64,000 nucleotides of DNA from Salinicola avicenniae (GCF_023736115.1 NZ_JAKQZC010000008.1:38211-102210); one strand, 5' to 3'. Positions 47,881 to 58,224 are shown, numbered from the stretch's first letter. A program made the numbers and translations. The notes: generated from the sequence alone by a model not told the origin.

Positions 47881-48396
47881 TCAGTCCGTGCAGCCCGTGT
47901 CGTTGCCTTCCTCGACGCGTATCCGCCCCGCATTGTTGATGGTGATACGGTTGCCGCCGCTGTCGTTGCAGAGGGAAAAGCTGCCCATGGCGGTATGGAA
48001 CTGCCACGGCGCGCTGGCGAAGACCGGGTTGCCACTGTGGTTCCAATCGAGTGTCACGCCTTCGACCGCATGTCGTCCCGCCAGATGACCGCCGTCGCCG
48101 GAGACAAGATCCCACTGGTAGCCGGCCTGCCAGTTCTCGCCGCAGGCCGTGCCGCCGCCGGGCGCGAGCGGGCACAGCTGCCACTCGCGGCGTGTGGCGG
48201 TTGTCAGCTGGCGCAACGCCTCCAGGCGCTGGTGCAGGGCCTGGGTCTCTTCATCCAGATGTCGTCGATCGATCCACTGGCCGGCGGAGAAGCCGAGGCC
48301 GGCGACGATGCCTGCCACGACCAGAACGATCAGCAGCTCGATCAGCGTGAAGCCGGTCTGTCGCGAGACGAGGGCCGGTCCTGAATGGCAGGGCAT
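47881..48396 (-). CDS. fimT: GspH/FimT-type minor prepilin
   Basis: 171 residues from ATG 48396. Prepilin cleavage after Gly15 (RQTG|FTLIELLIVLVVAGIVAG), Glu at +5. The C-terminal GspH domain is beta-rich and ends with VEEGNDTGCTD. Four cysteines outside the helix. It is on the opposite strand to the pil operon, converging on it, which may allow separate regulation. FimT, FimU and GspH cannot be separated firmly by eye. Confidence 0.82.
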   Translation of the reverse strand: MPCHSGPALVSRQTGFTLIELLIVLVVAGIVAGLGFSAGQWIDRRHLDEETQALHQRLEALRQLTTATRREWQLCPLAPGGGTACGENWQAGYQWDLVSGDGGHLAGRHAVEGVTLDWNHSGNPVFASAPWQFHTAMGSFSLCNDSGGNRITINNAGRIRVEEGNDTGCTD

Positions 48397-48455
48397 GGCA
48401 AGTTCCGTGACGGCTGTGGATGATAGACTCGAGCTTTTGCAGGGATATCGGCGGG

Positions 48456-49547
48456 ATGTCGGATTTCTTGATCGTGGGGGGCGGCGTCATTGGCATGATG
48501 ACGGCGCTGCAGCTGTCCGATGCCGGGGCATCGGTGGCACTGGTCGAACGCGGCGAGTGCGGGCGCGAGGCGTCCTGGGCCGGCGGCGGTATTGTCTCGC
48601 CGCTCTATCCCTGGCGCTACTCGCGACCGATTTCGGCCTTGTCGCGCTGGTCGGAGGGCCGCTATCCCGAACTCGCCGGGCGGTTGCACGAGGAGACCGG
48701 CATCGACCCGGAGTATCGGCAGAAGGGGTTGCTCTATCTGCGCGTCGACGATGTCGAGCCGGCGTTGAACTGGGCGCGAGAGATGGCCAAACCACTGGAG
48801 CGAATCGCCGCCGAGGCCCTTTATGCGCGCGAGCCCAGTGCCGCGCCAGGCTTCGACAGCGCGCTGTGGATGCCGACGCTGGGCAGCATCCGTAACCCGC
48901 GGTTGGGGCAGGCGTTGCGCCAGCGACTCCGGCAGATGTCGCAGGTCACGCTGCACGAGGGCGTGACGGTGACCGGGTTTGCCCGCACGGGACGGGTGAT
49001 TCATGGCGTACAGACGCTGACGGGCGAGTTGCACGCCGGACAGACGCTGGTCTGCACGGGGGCCTGGTCGCGCGAGCTGCTGGACACGGTCGACGTGGCG
49101 CTGCCGATACGGCCGGTGCGCGGGCAGATGATTCTGTTTCGAGCGCCGCCGGGGCTGGTCGAGCGCGTGGTGCTGAAGGACGGCCGCTACGTTATCCCTC
49201 GGGCCGATGGTCGTGTTCTGGCCGGATCGACCCTCGAGGAGGTCGGGTTCGACAAGCAGACGACGGCGGCAGCGCGAGCCTCGCTTTACGCGAGCGCCCT
49301 GTCGATCGTGCCGGCGCTCGCCGACTGTCCGGTTGAGCACCACTGGGCGGGGTTACGGCCAGGGTCGCCGGATGGCGTGCCGGCTATCGGTGCTGTGCCG
49401 GGGTTCGAAGGGCTGCACGTCAACGCGGGTCACTTTCGCAACGGGCTAGTGCTGGCGCCGGCCGCGACACGGCTGCTGGTCGATCAATTGATCGGCTGCG
49501 AGCCGATTGTCGATCCGCGTCCCTATTGGCTGTCGGCGCCCAGCTAG
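48456..49547 (+). CDS. thiO: ThiO, glycine oxidase (FAD-dependent)
   Basis: Oxidises glycine to the iminoglycine used for the thiazole of thiamine. 363 residues from ATG 48456. N-terminal FAD motif LIVGGGVIGMMTALQL; DAAO-family features include GGGIVSPLYPW, RPVRGQMILF, and a late HHWAGLRPGSPDGVPAIG. The final HFRNGLVLAPAATRL matches ThiO enzymes. Stand-alone gene divergent from fimT, with no thi neighbours and no TPP riboswitch recognised upstream. A different amine substrate remains possible. Confidence 0.9.
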   Translation: MSDFLIVGGGVIGMMTALQLSDAGASVALVERGECGREASWAGGGIVSPLYPWRYSRPISALSRWSEGRYPELAGRLHEETGIDPEYRQKGLLYLRVDDVEPALNWAREMAKPLERIAAEALYAREPSAAPGFDSALWMPTLGSIRNPRLGQALRQRLRQMSQVTLHEGVTVTGFARTGRVIHGVQTLTGELHAGQTLVCTGAWSRELLDTVDVALPIRPVRGQMILFRAPPGLVERVVLKDGRYVIPRADGRVLAGSTLEEVGFDKQTTAAARASLYASALSIVPALADCPVEHHWAGLRPGSPDGVPAIGAVPGFEGLHVNAGHFRNGLVLAPAATRLLVDQLIGCEPIVDPRPYWLSAPS

Positions 49548-49757
49548 CCGTTCGGCGTGTGCTGTCGCGGGGCGTTGCCCCTCGCCGGTCGATGGAGCGT
49601 GAGACGAGCGAAACTGCTGCCGTTTTGCCTCTCTCCCCGGCATGCGCGAAAATAAGCCAAGAGTCGTCGTGCCGATGGCACGCACGCCGGTCGAGGATTC
49701 GCCGGCAGCGACGCCCTGTCTGGAGAAGGACGCCCCCGTCTGGAGAAGAGTGGAGCG

Positions 49758-51398
49758 ATGCAAGAACTGACCCTGGTAATGGCGCAGTTGGATCCGCTGG
49801 TCGGCGATATCGCCGGCAATACGGCGGCCGCGATCGAGGCGGTACGCGAGGCGCGCATCGAGCACGGTGCCGACGTGGTCGTCTTCAGTGAACTGTTTCT
49901 GACCGGCTATCCGCCGGAGGACCTGCTGCTGCGCGACGCGATGGAGTCTCGCCTGCAGGCGGCGCACCAGGAGATGGCGGAAAAGCTGGCGCGCATCGCC
50001 CCGGAAACCCTGGTGATCATCGGCTACCCCGGCATGCGTGACGGGCAGCGTTACAACCTGGCCGGTGCGCTACGCGGCGGCGAGTGGCTGGGCGAATACG
50101 CCAAGCAGGCGTTGCCGAATTATCAGGTCTTTGACGAGGATCGTTATTTCGAACCCGGGCACGAGCCCATGGTCGTGACCCATGCTGGCGCGCGGCTCGG
50201 TATCCTCATCTGCGAGGATCTGTGGGATGGCGCCCCGGTTCGCCAGGTCGCCGAGGCCGGCGCCGATGTGCTGGTCACGCTTAACGCCTCGCCGTTTCAT
50301 CTCGACAAGCCGGCCGAGCGCGAGCGTCTGTTCGCCGGCCGAGCGCGTGAGGTCGGCAAGCCGCTGGTCTACGTCAACGCCATTGGCGGTCAGGACGAGC
50401 TGGTGTTCGATGGCGGCTCGCTGATTCTTGACGCCGCCGGCGACGTCGCCATCCGCGCGCCGTTCTGGCAGGTGGGGCTGATGCCGGTCCGTTTCGTGCA
50501 GACCTCCCAAGGCTGGCACCCCGAGCCCGGCGAGCGCGAGCCGCTACCGGGTGCCGAGGAAAATCTCTATTGTGCGCTGGTGACGGGGCTGCGCGACTAC
50601 GTCAACAAGAGCGGCTTCCAGGGCGTCGTGATGGGGCTCTCCGGCGGCATCGATTCGGCGCTGTCGCTGGCCATCGCCGTCGATGCACTGGGGCCGGATC
50701 GGGTGCACGCGGTCATGATGCCGTATCACTATACGGCGGAGATTTCGCGCGCCGATGCCGCCGAGCAGGCGAAGATGCTGGGCGTCGCCTACGAGGTGAT
50801 GCCGATCGCGCCGATGGTGGAAGCATTCACCGCGACGCTGGCCGAGAGCTTCAGCGGGCTCGAGGCCGACACCACCGAGGAGAATCTGCAGTCCCGCGTG
50901 CGCGGGGTACTGCTGATGGCGATCTCCAACAAGAAGGGATTGATGGTTCAGACGACCGGCAACAAGAGCGAAATGGCCGTGGGCTATGCCACGCTCTATG
51001 GCGACATGGTCGGCGGCTACAATGCGCTCAAGGATGTCTACAAGACCTGGGTCTATCGTCTTGCGACCTGGCGCAATACGCAGGAGCCGGCGATCCCCGA
51101 GCGCGTCATTACCCGCCCGCCGTCGGCCGAGTTGGCGCCGGATCAGCAGGACAGTGACTCGTTACCGGGCTACGACGTGCTCGATGGCATCCTCGAGCGC
51201 TACATCGAGGGTGACATGAGCGCCGAGGCCATCATCGAGGCGGGATTCGCCCACGACGACGTCTATCGCGTGGTCAAACTGGTCGACCGCAACGAGTACA
51301 AGCGGCGCCAGGCCCCGGTGGGCGTTCGTGTGACGCTCAGAGGGTTTGGCCGCGACCGGCGCTATCCGATCGTCAATGGCTGGCAGCCCGGCAGCTAG
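49758..51398 (+). CDS. nadE: NadE, glutamine-hydrolysing NAD+ synthase
   Basis: Last step of NAD synthesis, using ammonia released from glutamine by its own N-terminal domain. 546 residues. Nitrilase-like amidase domain (1-265): Glu in FSELFLTGYPPEDL, Lys in the YAKQALPNYQVFDE region, Cys in ICEDLWDG. Synthetase domain (280-546): P-loop LSGGIDSAL, TTGNKSEMAVGY, ITRPPSAEL. Ribosome site GGAG just before ATG 49758. Two 20-base-spaced copies of GTCTGGAGAAG (49718, 49738) lie in the leader, one overlapping the ribosome-site area. Followed by a strong terminator. Confidence 0.97.
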   Translation: MQELTLVMAQLDPLVGDIAGNTAAAIEAVREARIEHGADVVVFSELFLTGYPPEDLLLRDAMESRLQAAHQEMAEKLARIAPETLVIIGYPGMRDGQRYNLAGALRGGEWLGEYAKQALPNYQVFDEDRYFEPGHEPMVVTHAGARLGILICEDLWDGAPVRQVAEAGADVLVTLNASPFHLDKPAERERLFAGRAREVGKPLVYVNAIGGQDELVFDGGSLILDAAGDVAIRAPFWQVGLMPVRFVQTSQGWHPEPGEREPLPGAEENLYCALVTGLRDYVNKSGFQGVVMGLSGGIDSALSLAIAVDALGPDRVHAVMMPYHYTAEISRADAAEQAKMLGVAYEVMPIAPMVEAFTATLAESFSGLEADTTEENLQSRVRGVLLMAISNKKGLMVQTTGNKSEMAVGYATLYGDMVGGYNALKDVYKTWVYRLATWRNTQEPAIPERVITRPPSAELAPDQQDSDSLPGYDVLDGILERYIEGDMSAEAIIEAGFAHDDVYRVVKLVDRNEYKRRQAPVGVRVTLRGFGRDRRYPIVNGWQPGS

Positions 51399-51425
51399 TC
51401 GAGCCCTTGGCTGTCTGACGCTATC

Positions 51426-51460
51426 AAAAAAGCCAGCGACAGAGGTCGCTGGCTTTTTTT
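51426..51460. terminator. Bidirectional terminator between nadE and bamD
   Basis: 15-bp perfect stem (AAAAAAGCCAGCGAC, AGAG loop, complement) ending in seven T. Serves the convergent genes on both sides. Confidence 0.93.
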
Positions 51461-51485
51461 GGGAGCTCGACGCGGGCTGCGACGG

Positions 51486-52298
51486 CTAGCCCTGTGCCGT
51501 CAGCGGCGGGTCGACATCGACATGACGCGGCACGAAGGTCTGCCCGTCGAGCTGGTCGTTGTCCGGGTCGTTCTGGATCAGCGTCTGCAGCACGTTCTCG
51601 GCGCGATCTCGCATGCCGAGTCCGAGGTAGCCTTCCACCATGACGGCCAGGGCATCGCGCGTGGCGGTCGACTTCGGGTAGTGTTCGATGACCCAGCGGC
51701 CGCGCTCGACGGCGGCCACGTAGGCGCCCTTGCGCAGATAGAAGTCACCCACCTGCAGTTCGTGACGAGCCATGACGTTGCGCAGGTAAACGATGCGCTG
51801 GCGCGCGTCTGGGGCGTAGGCGCTATCCGGGAAGCGGCGGACCAGCTCGCCGAAGTCGACGTAGGCGTCGCGAGAGGCGCCGAGGTCGCGCTTGGAGATA
51901 TCGATCAGCTCCAGCCCTTCGAGGCTGAAACGCCCGGCCTGATAGGCGGCCAGACCCCGCATGTAGTAGGCGTAATCGATCTGCGGATGATCCGGATGCA
52001 GACGGATGAAGCGGCTGGCGGCGGCGCGTGCCTGCTCCCAGTTCTCCACCTGATAGTAGGCGTAGATCAGCTCGAGCTGAGCCTGCTCGGCGAATCGACC
52101 GAACGGATAGCGGGTATCGAGTGCTTCGAGCTGGGTCACGGCCGTGCTGTAGCGTCCGGCGTCAAGCGAGCTCTGGGCCTGCTGGTAGAGATCCTGCTCC
52201 TGCAGTTCGGGAGCGGGTTCATTGCTGGCGCAACCGGCGAGCAGGGCGCCCGCCACCACCAGGGCGCCCAGTGCGGGGAATCGCGCTGAAAATCGCAT
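51486..52298 (-). CDS. bamD: BamD, outer-membrane assembly lipoprotein
   Basis: Essential component of the BAM complex that inserts beta-barrel proteins. 270 residues from ATG 52298, preceded by GAGG; ATG 52304 and a TTG further up are alternatives. The lipoprotein signal ends with lipobox LLAGC. The mature part holds about five TPR-like helical pairs (LYQQAQSSLDAGRYSTAV, ELIYAYYQVENWEQA, FPDSAYAPDARQRI). It should serve PgaA among many clients. Divergent from rluD. Confidence 0.95.
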   Translation of the reverse strand: MRFSARFPALGALVVAGALLAGCASNEPAPELQEQDLYQQAQSSLDAGRYSTAVTQLEALDTRYPFGRFAEQAQLELIYAYYQVENWEQARAAASRFIRLHPDHPQIDYAYYMRGLAAYQAGRFSLEGLELIDISKRDLGASRDAYVDFGELVRRFPDSAYAPDARQRIVYLRNVMARHELQVGDFYLRKGAYVAAVERGRWVIEHYPKSTATRDALAVMVEGYLGLGMRDRAENVLQTLIQNDPDNDQLDGQTFVPRHVDVDPPLTAQG

Positions 52299-52520
52299 CG
52301 TCATCCTCGTATCAACCAATCCTTGGCGGGCATGCTAGAATCCGCCGAATCCGACCCACTATAAAGGAAACGTCGCGCGAATGCCTACGCGTGTGCACCA
52401 TGCCACCACGCGGGTTCGGCGCGCCATCGACCGGCACGCCAGGCCGGTTCTGCATCGCAGGGCGAGCGCGGGTTTCCGGGCCCTTTTCCCGGCAGCGGCG
52501 ACACGGAACGATCACCACGT

Positions 52521-53480
52521 ATGGCCGACATCTTGAAGCGTGACGAGCGCATCCCCGAGCATCTGGTTGGACGGCGCCTGGATCAGGCGGCGGCCGAGGT
52601 GTTTCCCGAATTTTCCCGCGAGCGTCTCAAGAGCTGGATTCAGCAGGGCGAACTGACCATCGATGGCCGCCAGGGCCGCCCCAAGGACAAGGTCCTGGGT
52701 GGCGAGCAGCTGGTGCTGGATACCCAGCTCCAGGAAGAGACCCGCTGGGAGCCGCAGGCCATACCGTTGACGGTCGTCTACGAGGACGATGCGGTACTGG
52801 TGATCGACAAGCCTGCCGGGCTGGTGGTGCACCCAGCCGCCGGCAATCCGGACGGCACGCTGCTCAACGCCCTGCTCTATCACTACCCGGGGCTGGCAGC
52901 GATACCGCGTGCCGGTATCGTCCACCGTCTCGACAAGGACACGACCGGACTGATGATGGTGGCACGCACGCTGGAGGCGCAGACCGCGCTGGTCGAGCAG
53001 CTACAGGCGCGCAGCGTCTCGCGTGAGTACGATGCTATCGTGGTCGGCACCATGACCGCCGGGGGTAAGGTGGATGCGCCGATCGGCCGCCACCCGCGGG
53101 AGCGTCAGCGTCAGGCGGTGACCGATGGCGGCAAGCCCGCGGTCACCCACTATCGGGTCAAGGAGCGCTTTCGCGGTCATACCCACGTGCGCTGTCGGCT
53201 GGAAACCGGGCGCACGCACCAGATTCGCGTCCACATGGCGCACGTGCGTCATCCACTGGTGGGCGATCCCGTCTACGGTGGTCGTCTCAAGCTGCCGGCC
53301 GGTGCCGGCGAGGCGCTGAAGACGCTGCTGCGCGAGTTTCCGCGTCAGGCGCTGCATGCGCACAAGCTGTGTTTCACACATCCGGTGAGCGGGGCGCCCG
53401 TCGAGTGTCAGGCGCCGCTGCCGGACGATCTCTATTTGCTGCTGGATGCCTTGCGCGAGGATCAGGAGGGCGGAGCATGA
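52521..53480 (+). CDS. rluD: RluD, 23S rRNA pseudouridine synthase
   Basis: Forms pseudouridines in helix 69 of 23S rRNA. 319 residues. N-terminal S4-like domain (about 15-75, [20 protein letters not shown]). Catalytic domain with Asp in [12 protein letters not shown] and [15 protein letters not shown]. The bamD/rluD/pgeF/clpB neighbourhood is typical of gammaproteobacteria. Its stop overlaps pgeF by ATGA. Confidence 0.95.
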   Translation: MADILKRDERIPEHLVGRRLDQAAAEVFPEFSRERLKSWIQQGELTIDGRQGRPKDKVLGGEQLVLDTQLQEETRWEPQAIPLTVVYEDDAVLVIDKPAGLVVHPAAGNPDGTLLNALLYHYPGLAAIPRAGIVHRLDKDTTGLMMVARTLEAQTALVEQLQARSVSREYDAIVVGTMTAGGKVDAPIGRHPRERQRQAVTDGGKPAVTHYRVKERFRGHTHVRCRLETGRTHQIRVHMAHVRHPLVGDPVYGGRLKLPAGAGEALKTLLREFPRQALHAHKLCFTHPVSGAPVECQAPLPDDLYLLLDALREDQEGGA

Positions 53481-54256
53481 GCCGTGAACCGTCGAGCGAG
53501 ATCGCCGCGCCGACGCTGCTGCTGCCGGACTGGCCGGCGCCGAGCACGGTCGGCGCCTTTGTGACAACCCGCGAGACCGGGCCGAGCGAGGGCGATTTCG
53601 CGGCGTTCAACCCCGCCGCGCACGTCGGCGACGATCCGGCCAGCGTGGCCCGCTGTCGCGAGATGCTGACCGCCGAGGTCGGTGACGATCGGCCGCTCTT
53701 CTGGCTCGATCAGGTTCACGGCGCTCGCGTGATGCAGCAGTATCAGGAGGTCTATCGCACACAGCCGCCGCAGGCCGATGCCACGGTCGCCTTCGACCGC
53801 CGCCACGCCTGCGTGATTCTCACGGCCGACTGCCTGCCGGTGTTCTTCTGCGATCGCCAGGGCACCCGGGTCGGGCTGGCCCACGCCGGCTGGCGCAGCC
53901 TCGCCGGTGGCGTGCTGGAAGCCTGCGTGGCGGCGATGGGGGGCGATCCGGCGGAGTTGATGGTCTGGCTGGGGCCGGCCATCTCGAATGCCCAATTCGA
54001 GGTTGGCCCGGAAGTGTTCGAGACCTTCGTTGCCGTCCAGCCGGAGGCGGAAAGCGCTTTCGAGCGCAGCCCCTACCGGCTCAACCACCATATGGCCGAT
54101 CTCTATCGTTTGGCACGCCTGCGTCTCGAAAGGCTCGGCATCCAGGCCATCAGCGGCGGCCACTTCTGCACGGCCTGCGATGAATCGCGTTTTTATTCCC
54201 ACCGCCGCGACGACGGGCGTACCGGGCGCATGGCCAGCGTGATCTGGCTGCGCTAA
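53477..54256 (+). CDS. pgeF: PgeF (YfiH), multicopper-oxidase-like peptidoglycan editing factor
   Basis: 259 residues from ATG 53477. DUF152/laccase-domain protein; E. coli YfiH removes L-Ser misincorporated in UDP-MurNAc-peptides, and relatives act on purine nucleosides. Zinc/active-site motifs are present: [17 protein letters not shown] and [12 protein letters not shown] late [15 protein letters not shown] matches the family C-terminus. Translationally coupled to rluD. Confidence 0.92.
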   Translation: MSREPSSEIAAPTLLLPDWPAPSTVGAFVTTRETGPSEGDFAAFNPAAHVGDDPASVARCREMLTAEVGDDRPLFWLDQVHGARVMQQYQEVYRTQPPQADATVAFDRRHACVILTADCLPVFFCDRQGTRVGLAHAGWRSLAGGVLEACVAAMGGDPAELMVWLGPAISNAQFEVGPEVFETFVAVQPEAESAFERSPYRLNHHMADLYRLARLRLERLGIQAISGGHFCTACDESRFYSHRRDDGRTGRMASVIWLR

Positions 54257-54302
54257 GACGGGCTTTACCGCGACGACGAGAGGCTACGCCACCGACCGAA
54301 AC

Positions 54303-54665
54303 TCACGTGCCGAGCTTGAAAAACAGCAGCAGTCCGAAAAACAGCACACATGGGACGAGCTGCGTCACCATCAGCAGTTTGTCCAGGCGGGTGATCACGG
54401 GGGCGAGTAATGCCGGATCGAACAGATATTGTCGACGCTGATGCCGATCGAACCAGTTCGGCGTGAATGCCGCTCGCATATATAGCCAGATGCGCCCGCC
54501 CATGAGATCGAAGTGCGCGGGCGGCACGCCTGCCTGCGACAGTTGCCGGTCGTAGCGTCGGACGGTGTAAAGGCGATAGATCAGATGAATCACGAAGGCC
54601 AGTAGCAAAGCGCCGAACATCACCAGCCCCGCTATCGCCTGTTGTCGATCCGTGAGTGTCACCAT
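54303..54665 (-). CDS. Two-helix membrane protein, unknown function
   Basis: 120 residues from ATG 54665, with GAGAG before it; ATG 54677 is possible but poorly placed. Hydrophobic helices near the N-terminus (IAGLVMFGALLLAFVIHLIY) and at the C-terminus (LLMVTQLVPCVLFFGLLLFF) flank a basic, aromatic-rich cytoplasmic loop (NWFDRHQRRQYLF). No family recognised. It converges on pgeF with 46 bases between and is divergent from clpB. Confidence 0.68.
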   Translation of the reverse strand: MVTLTDRQQAIAGLVMFGALLLAFVIHLIYRLYTVRRYDRQLSQAGVPPAHFDLMGGRIWLYMRAAFTPNWFDRHQRRQYLFDPALLAPVITRLDKLLMVTQLVPCVLFFGLLLFFKLGT

Positions 54666-54853
54666 CGTCGCTCTCATTGGTTGTCATGCCAGCGCTGGAT
54701 CGAGCAGCGGGCCGAGATAGCGCCCTCTCCAGAAATTCGGCTCCCGCGCGGATTCGGGCGCTCCAACGCTTCAGCATACGCTTTGGGGTGCCTCGGGTCA
54801 TGAATGCCATTCGCCTGCGGCAAGATGGCGCAGCGAATTTTTCATTCGACGCG

Positions 54854-54881
54854 CTTGAAAAGTCCAAACATACCTCCATTT
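54854..54881 (+). promoter_or_regulatory. Sigma-32 (heat-shock) promoter of clpB
   Basis: CTTGAAA (54854-54860), 13-base spacer, CTCCATTT (54874-54881). This is an exact -35 and 7/8 -10 match to the RpoH consensus with ideal spacing. It lies 64 bases before clpB. Confidence 0.85.
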
Positions 54882-54944
54882 TAGTGTCAACTGATGAACT
54901 AACACGCTGCCTCACGCCGAGAGGCGGCTCTTGGAGGTGAACGT

Positions 54945-57536
54945 ATGCGTATGGATCGCATGACGACCAAGCTGCAGAATGCCCTGGCCGAAGCGCAGTC
55001 GCTGGCCGTGGGGCGCGGACACAATCAGCTCGACCCTGGCCACCTGCTGCTGGCGCTGCTCGAGATGCGCGACAGCGGCGTCAAAGCGCTGGTTCAGAAG
55101 GCCGGCGGCGACGTCAGCCGGCTGCGCGAGGGGCTGTCGAACCATCTCGACAATCTGCCCGAAGTGGGGCAGTTCGACGGCAACGTCAGCATGAGTCAGG
55201 AATTGGCGCGGCTATTCAACCTGGCCGACCGCGAGGCGCAGAGCCGTGGCGATCAATACATCGCGATCGAGCTGATTTTGCTCGCGGCGCTCGACATGAA
55301 GAGCGGTGTGGCCAAGGTGCTGACCCAGGCCGGGCTTGACCGCAAGCGCCTCGCCACGGCTATCAGCGAGGTCCGCGGCGGTGCCAACGTCGACGATGCC
55401 AACGCCGAGGAGAAGCGCGAGGCACTGGAGAAGTACACGCTCGACCTGACCGCGCGTGCCCATGATGGCAAGCTCGACCCGGTGATCGGTCGCGATGACG
55501 AGATTCGTCGCACGATTCAGGTGCTGCAGCGGCGCACCAAGAATAATCCGGTGCTGATCGGCGAGCCCGGGGTCGGCAAGACCGCCATCGTCGAGGGACT
55601 GGCGCAGCGTATCGTCAACGGCGAAGTGCCGGAGGGACTCAAGGACAAGCGCGTGCTGTCGCTCGATATGGGCGCGCTGCTCGCCGGCGCCAAGTTCCGC
55701 GGCGAGTTCGAGGAGCGCCTGAAGTCGGTGCTGAATGAACTGGCGAAGGAAGAGGGGCGCGTCATCCTCTTCATCGACGAGCTGCATACCATGGTCGGTG
55801 CCGGAAAGGCGGACGGCGCCATGGATGCCGGCAACATGTTGAAGCCGGCGCTGGCCCGCGGCGAGTTGCACTGCGTCGGCGCGACCACGCTCGACGAGTA
55901 TCGCCAGTATATCGAGAAGGATGCCGCGCTCGAGCGTCGTTTCCAGAAAGTGCTGGTCGACGAGCCGAGCGAGGAGGATACGATCGCCATCCTGCGTGGG
56001 CTGAAAGAGCGCTACGAGGTGCATCACGGTGTCGATATCACCGACTCGGCCATCATTGCGGCCGCTAAGCTGTCGACGCGCTATATCACCGACCGCCAGC
56101 TGCCCGACAAGGCGATCGATCTGATCGACGAGGCGGCGTCGCGCATCCGCATGGAGCTCGACTCCAAGCCGGAGGAGATGGATCGTCTCGATCGGCGTCT
56201 GATCCAGCTCAAGATGGAGCGCGAGGCGCTGAAGAAGGAGACTGACGAGGCGTCGCGTAAGCGGCTCGAGAATCTCGAGACGCAGATTGGCGAGCTGGAG
56301 CGCGAGTATGCCGATCTCGACGAAGTCTGGAAGGCCGAGAAGGCGAGCATCCAGGGGGCCGCCCAGTACAAGGCCGAGCTGGAGCAGGCGCGTATCGACC
56401 TAGAAGCGGCACGGCGCCAGGGCGACCTGGGGCGCATGTCCGAGCTGCAGTATGGCGTCATCCCGAAGCTCGAACGTCAGATTGCCGAGAGCAGCGAGAA
56501 TGAAGGTGAGGAGAGCGACGCGGCCGATCATCGCCTGTTGCGCTCCAACGTCACCGAAGAGGAGATCGCCGAGGTGGTCTCGCGCTGGACCGGGATTCCG
56601 GTCGCCAAGATGCTCGAAGGCGAGCGCGACAAGCTGCTGCGGATGGAAATGGCACTGCACGAGCGTGTCATCGGGCAGGACGAGGCGGTCAATGCGGTCT
56701 CCAACGCCGTGCGACGTTCACGCGCCGGCCTGGCCGACCCCAACCGGCCCAACGGCTCGTTTCTGTTCCTCGGGCCGACCGGGGTGGGCAAGACCGAGCT
56801 GTGCAAGTCGCTCGCCAGCTTCCTGTTCGACACCGAGGAGGCCATGGTGCGCATCGACATGTCCGAGTTTATGGAGAAGCACTCCGTGGCGAGACTGATC
56901 GGCGCACCGCCGGGGTATGTCGGTTACGAGGAGGGCGGCTATCTGACCGAAGCGGTACGCCGCAAGCCCTATTCGGTACTGCTGCTGGATGAAGTCGAGA
57001 AGGCGCACCCGGATGTCTTCAACATCCTGCTGCAGGTGCTGGAGGATGGTCGCCTGACCGATGGTCAGGGTCGTACGGTGGACTTCCGCAACACCGTGAT
57101 CGTGATGACATCGAACCTGGGCTCCGACGTGATTCAGCGTATGGGTGGCGACGACGCCGACTATGCGGCGATGCGTGATGCGGTGATGACGGTAGTGGGC
57201 AACCACTTCCGCCCGGAACTGATCAACCGTATCGACGAAGTGGTGGTCTTCCACGCGCTCGGTCAGGAGCAGATCCAGGCCATCGCCTCGATCCAGCTCG
57301 ATCGACTGCGCCATCGGCTGGCCGAACGCGACCTGGCCCTAGAGATCAGCGACGAAGCCATGGCGCAGCTGGCCGTGGTCGGCTTCGACCCGGTCTTCGG
57401 GGCGCGTCCGCTCAAGCGCGCGATCCAGAGCCGGATCGAGAACCCGCTGGCGCAGGATCTGCTGTCGGGCGAGTTCGCCCCGGGCGATACCATCCGGGTC
57501 ACCGCCGAGGGCGATCATCTCGTTTTCACCAAGTAA
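54945..57536 (+). CDS. clpB: ClpB, protein disaggregase
   Basis: AAA+ chaperone that works with DnaK to rescue aggregated proteins. 863 residues from ATG 54945 behind GGAGG. Domains: N domain (about 1-150), NBD1 (160-400, Walker [14 protein letters not shown]), coiled-coil M domain (about 405-525, long Glu/Arg/Lys-rich stretch), NBD2 (about 545-765, Walker [14 protein letters not shown]) and the C-terminal small domain. Heat-shock control is supported by the RpoH-type promoter upstream. Monocistronic, followed by hairpins. Confidence 0.98.
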   Translation: MRMDRMTTKLQNALAEAQSLAVGRGHNQLDPGHLLLALLEMRDSGVKALVQKAGGDVSRLREGLSNHLDNLPEVGQFDGNVSMSQELARLFNLADREAQSRGDQYIAIELILLAALDMKSGVAKVLTQAGLDRKRLATAISEVRGGANVDDANAEEKREALEKYTLDLTARAHDGKLDPVIGRDDEIRRTIQVLQRRTKNNPVLIGEPGVGKTAIVEGLAQRIVNGEVPEGLKDKRVLSLDMGALLAGAKFRGEFEERLKSVLNELAKEEGRVILFIDELHTMVGAGKADGAMDAGNMLKPALARGELHCVGATTLDEYRQYIEKDAALERRFQKVLVDEPSEEDTIAILRGLKERYEVHHGVDITDSAIIAAAKLSTRYITDRQLPDKAIDLIDEAASRIRMELDSKPEEMDRLDRRLIQLKMEREALKKETDEASRKRLENLETQIGELEREYADLDEVWKAEKASIQGAAQYKAELEQARIDLEAARRQGDLGRMSELQYGVIPKLERQIAESSENEGEESDAADHRLLRSNVTEEEIAEVVSRWTGIPVAKMLEGERDKLLRMEMALHERVIGQDEAVNAVSNAVRRSRAGLADPNRPNGSFLFLGPTGVGKTELCKSLASFLFDTEEAMVRIDMSEFMEKHSVARLIGAPPGYVGYEEGGYLTEAVRRKPYSVLLLDEVEKAHPDVFNILLQVLEDGRLTDGQGRTVDFRNTVIVMTSNLGSDVIQRMGGDDADYAAMRDAVMTVVGNHFRPELINRIDEVVVFHALGQEQIQAIASIQLDRLRHRLAERDLALEISDEAMAQLAVVGFDPVFGARPLKRAIQSRIENPLAQDLLSGEFAPGDTIRVTAEGDHLVFTK

Positions 57537-57630
57537 CCAGGCCTCGCGTTAAACGCGAGGGGCTTTCCGACGGCGGCACGGGCCGCCGTCGACCGACGAT
57601 GAACGGTCGCGTCCTGACCGTCTTTCCGCC

Positions 57631-57660
57631 CGCGGCGCCAAGCGTCGCGGGCTTTTTTAT
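57631..57660 (+). terminator. Intrinsic terminator after clpB
   Basis: 10-bp stem (CCCGCGGCGC, three-base loop, complement with one G-T pair) followed by six T. A smaller stem CCTCGCG/CGCGAGG closer to the clpB stop (57542-57560) has no T-run. Confidence 0.8.
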
Positions 57661-58224
57661 GGCTCATCTGCGACTGCCGGCGTCGCTCGGCCTGAACCCG
57701 CAGTCGGGTCGTGCGGTCATCATCCCGTTCGCTAAGACTTTAGTCGGCGGATTGGATGTCATGCAGTGGTTTTTGCCAGGTCCGCTGCATCGGCCAGGAT
57801 AGGAGGTTGACAGCCCGGGGGCGCTGGTGGAATCTAGGCGATTCCTGATGGCGGGCGCAGTCATTTCGGGCGATCCCCGGCCGCTGCGTGAAGGGTAGGT
57901 CCTGTGTGGCCTTTACCCGCCTGTCGGGAGGGCTGGCTCAGCACGCTCTCTCAGGATTTTTTCTCAGGACATAGGGGCACGGGCCAACCGCCTGTTCCCG
58001 CCAACCCCGACACGGCGATCTGCCGTGCCAGGCATCGGGCCGGCCAACGGCTTGTCCGGCGCCTATGAGTGCGGGTCCCCACCCCGGGCCCAGCCGCCAG
58101 GATGATGGCATCAGGCGCCGATTCGACATCGGCAGCGGCGTACCGCCGCGATTGAGCTTCGCTTTTACGCTTCCCGCCGAAGGAAAAGCGAAGTGGCACT
58201 CGAACCTCCAGGGGAGACTCAGCA
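57661..58224 (+). promoter_or_regulatory. Long leader region upstream of ilvI
   Basis: About 560 bases with no supported gene. Potential RNA structure: stem CACGGC/GCCGTG (58011-58027), which competes with pairing of GGCACGG (57976-57982) to CCGTGCC (58023-58029); and a 10-bp hairpin CTTCGCTTTT/AAAAGCGAAG (58157-58193) containing an inner CTTC/GAAG stem, ending 31 bases before ilvI. TTGACA at 57807 lacks a good -10. No run of Leu/Val/Ile codons typical of an ilv leader peptide is convincing. Role is inference. Confidence 0.4.

Noticed and set aside
48397..48455. TPP riboswitch before thiO
   Set aside because: The 59-base gap is too short and shows no thi-box-like core.
49718..49748. Two GTCTGGAGAAG copies 20 bases apart before nadE as a regulatory repeat
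   Set aside because: Probably a small duplication of the ribosome-site region; nothing else supports a function.
57660..57802. Short ORF with scattered Leu/Ile/Val codons as an ilv leader peptide
   Set aside because: No run of branched-chain codons, it starts at the clpB terminator T-run, and it lies more than 400 bases from ilvI.
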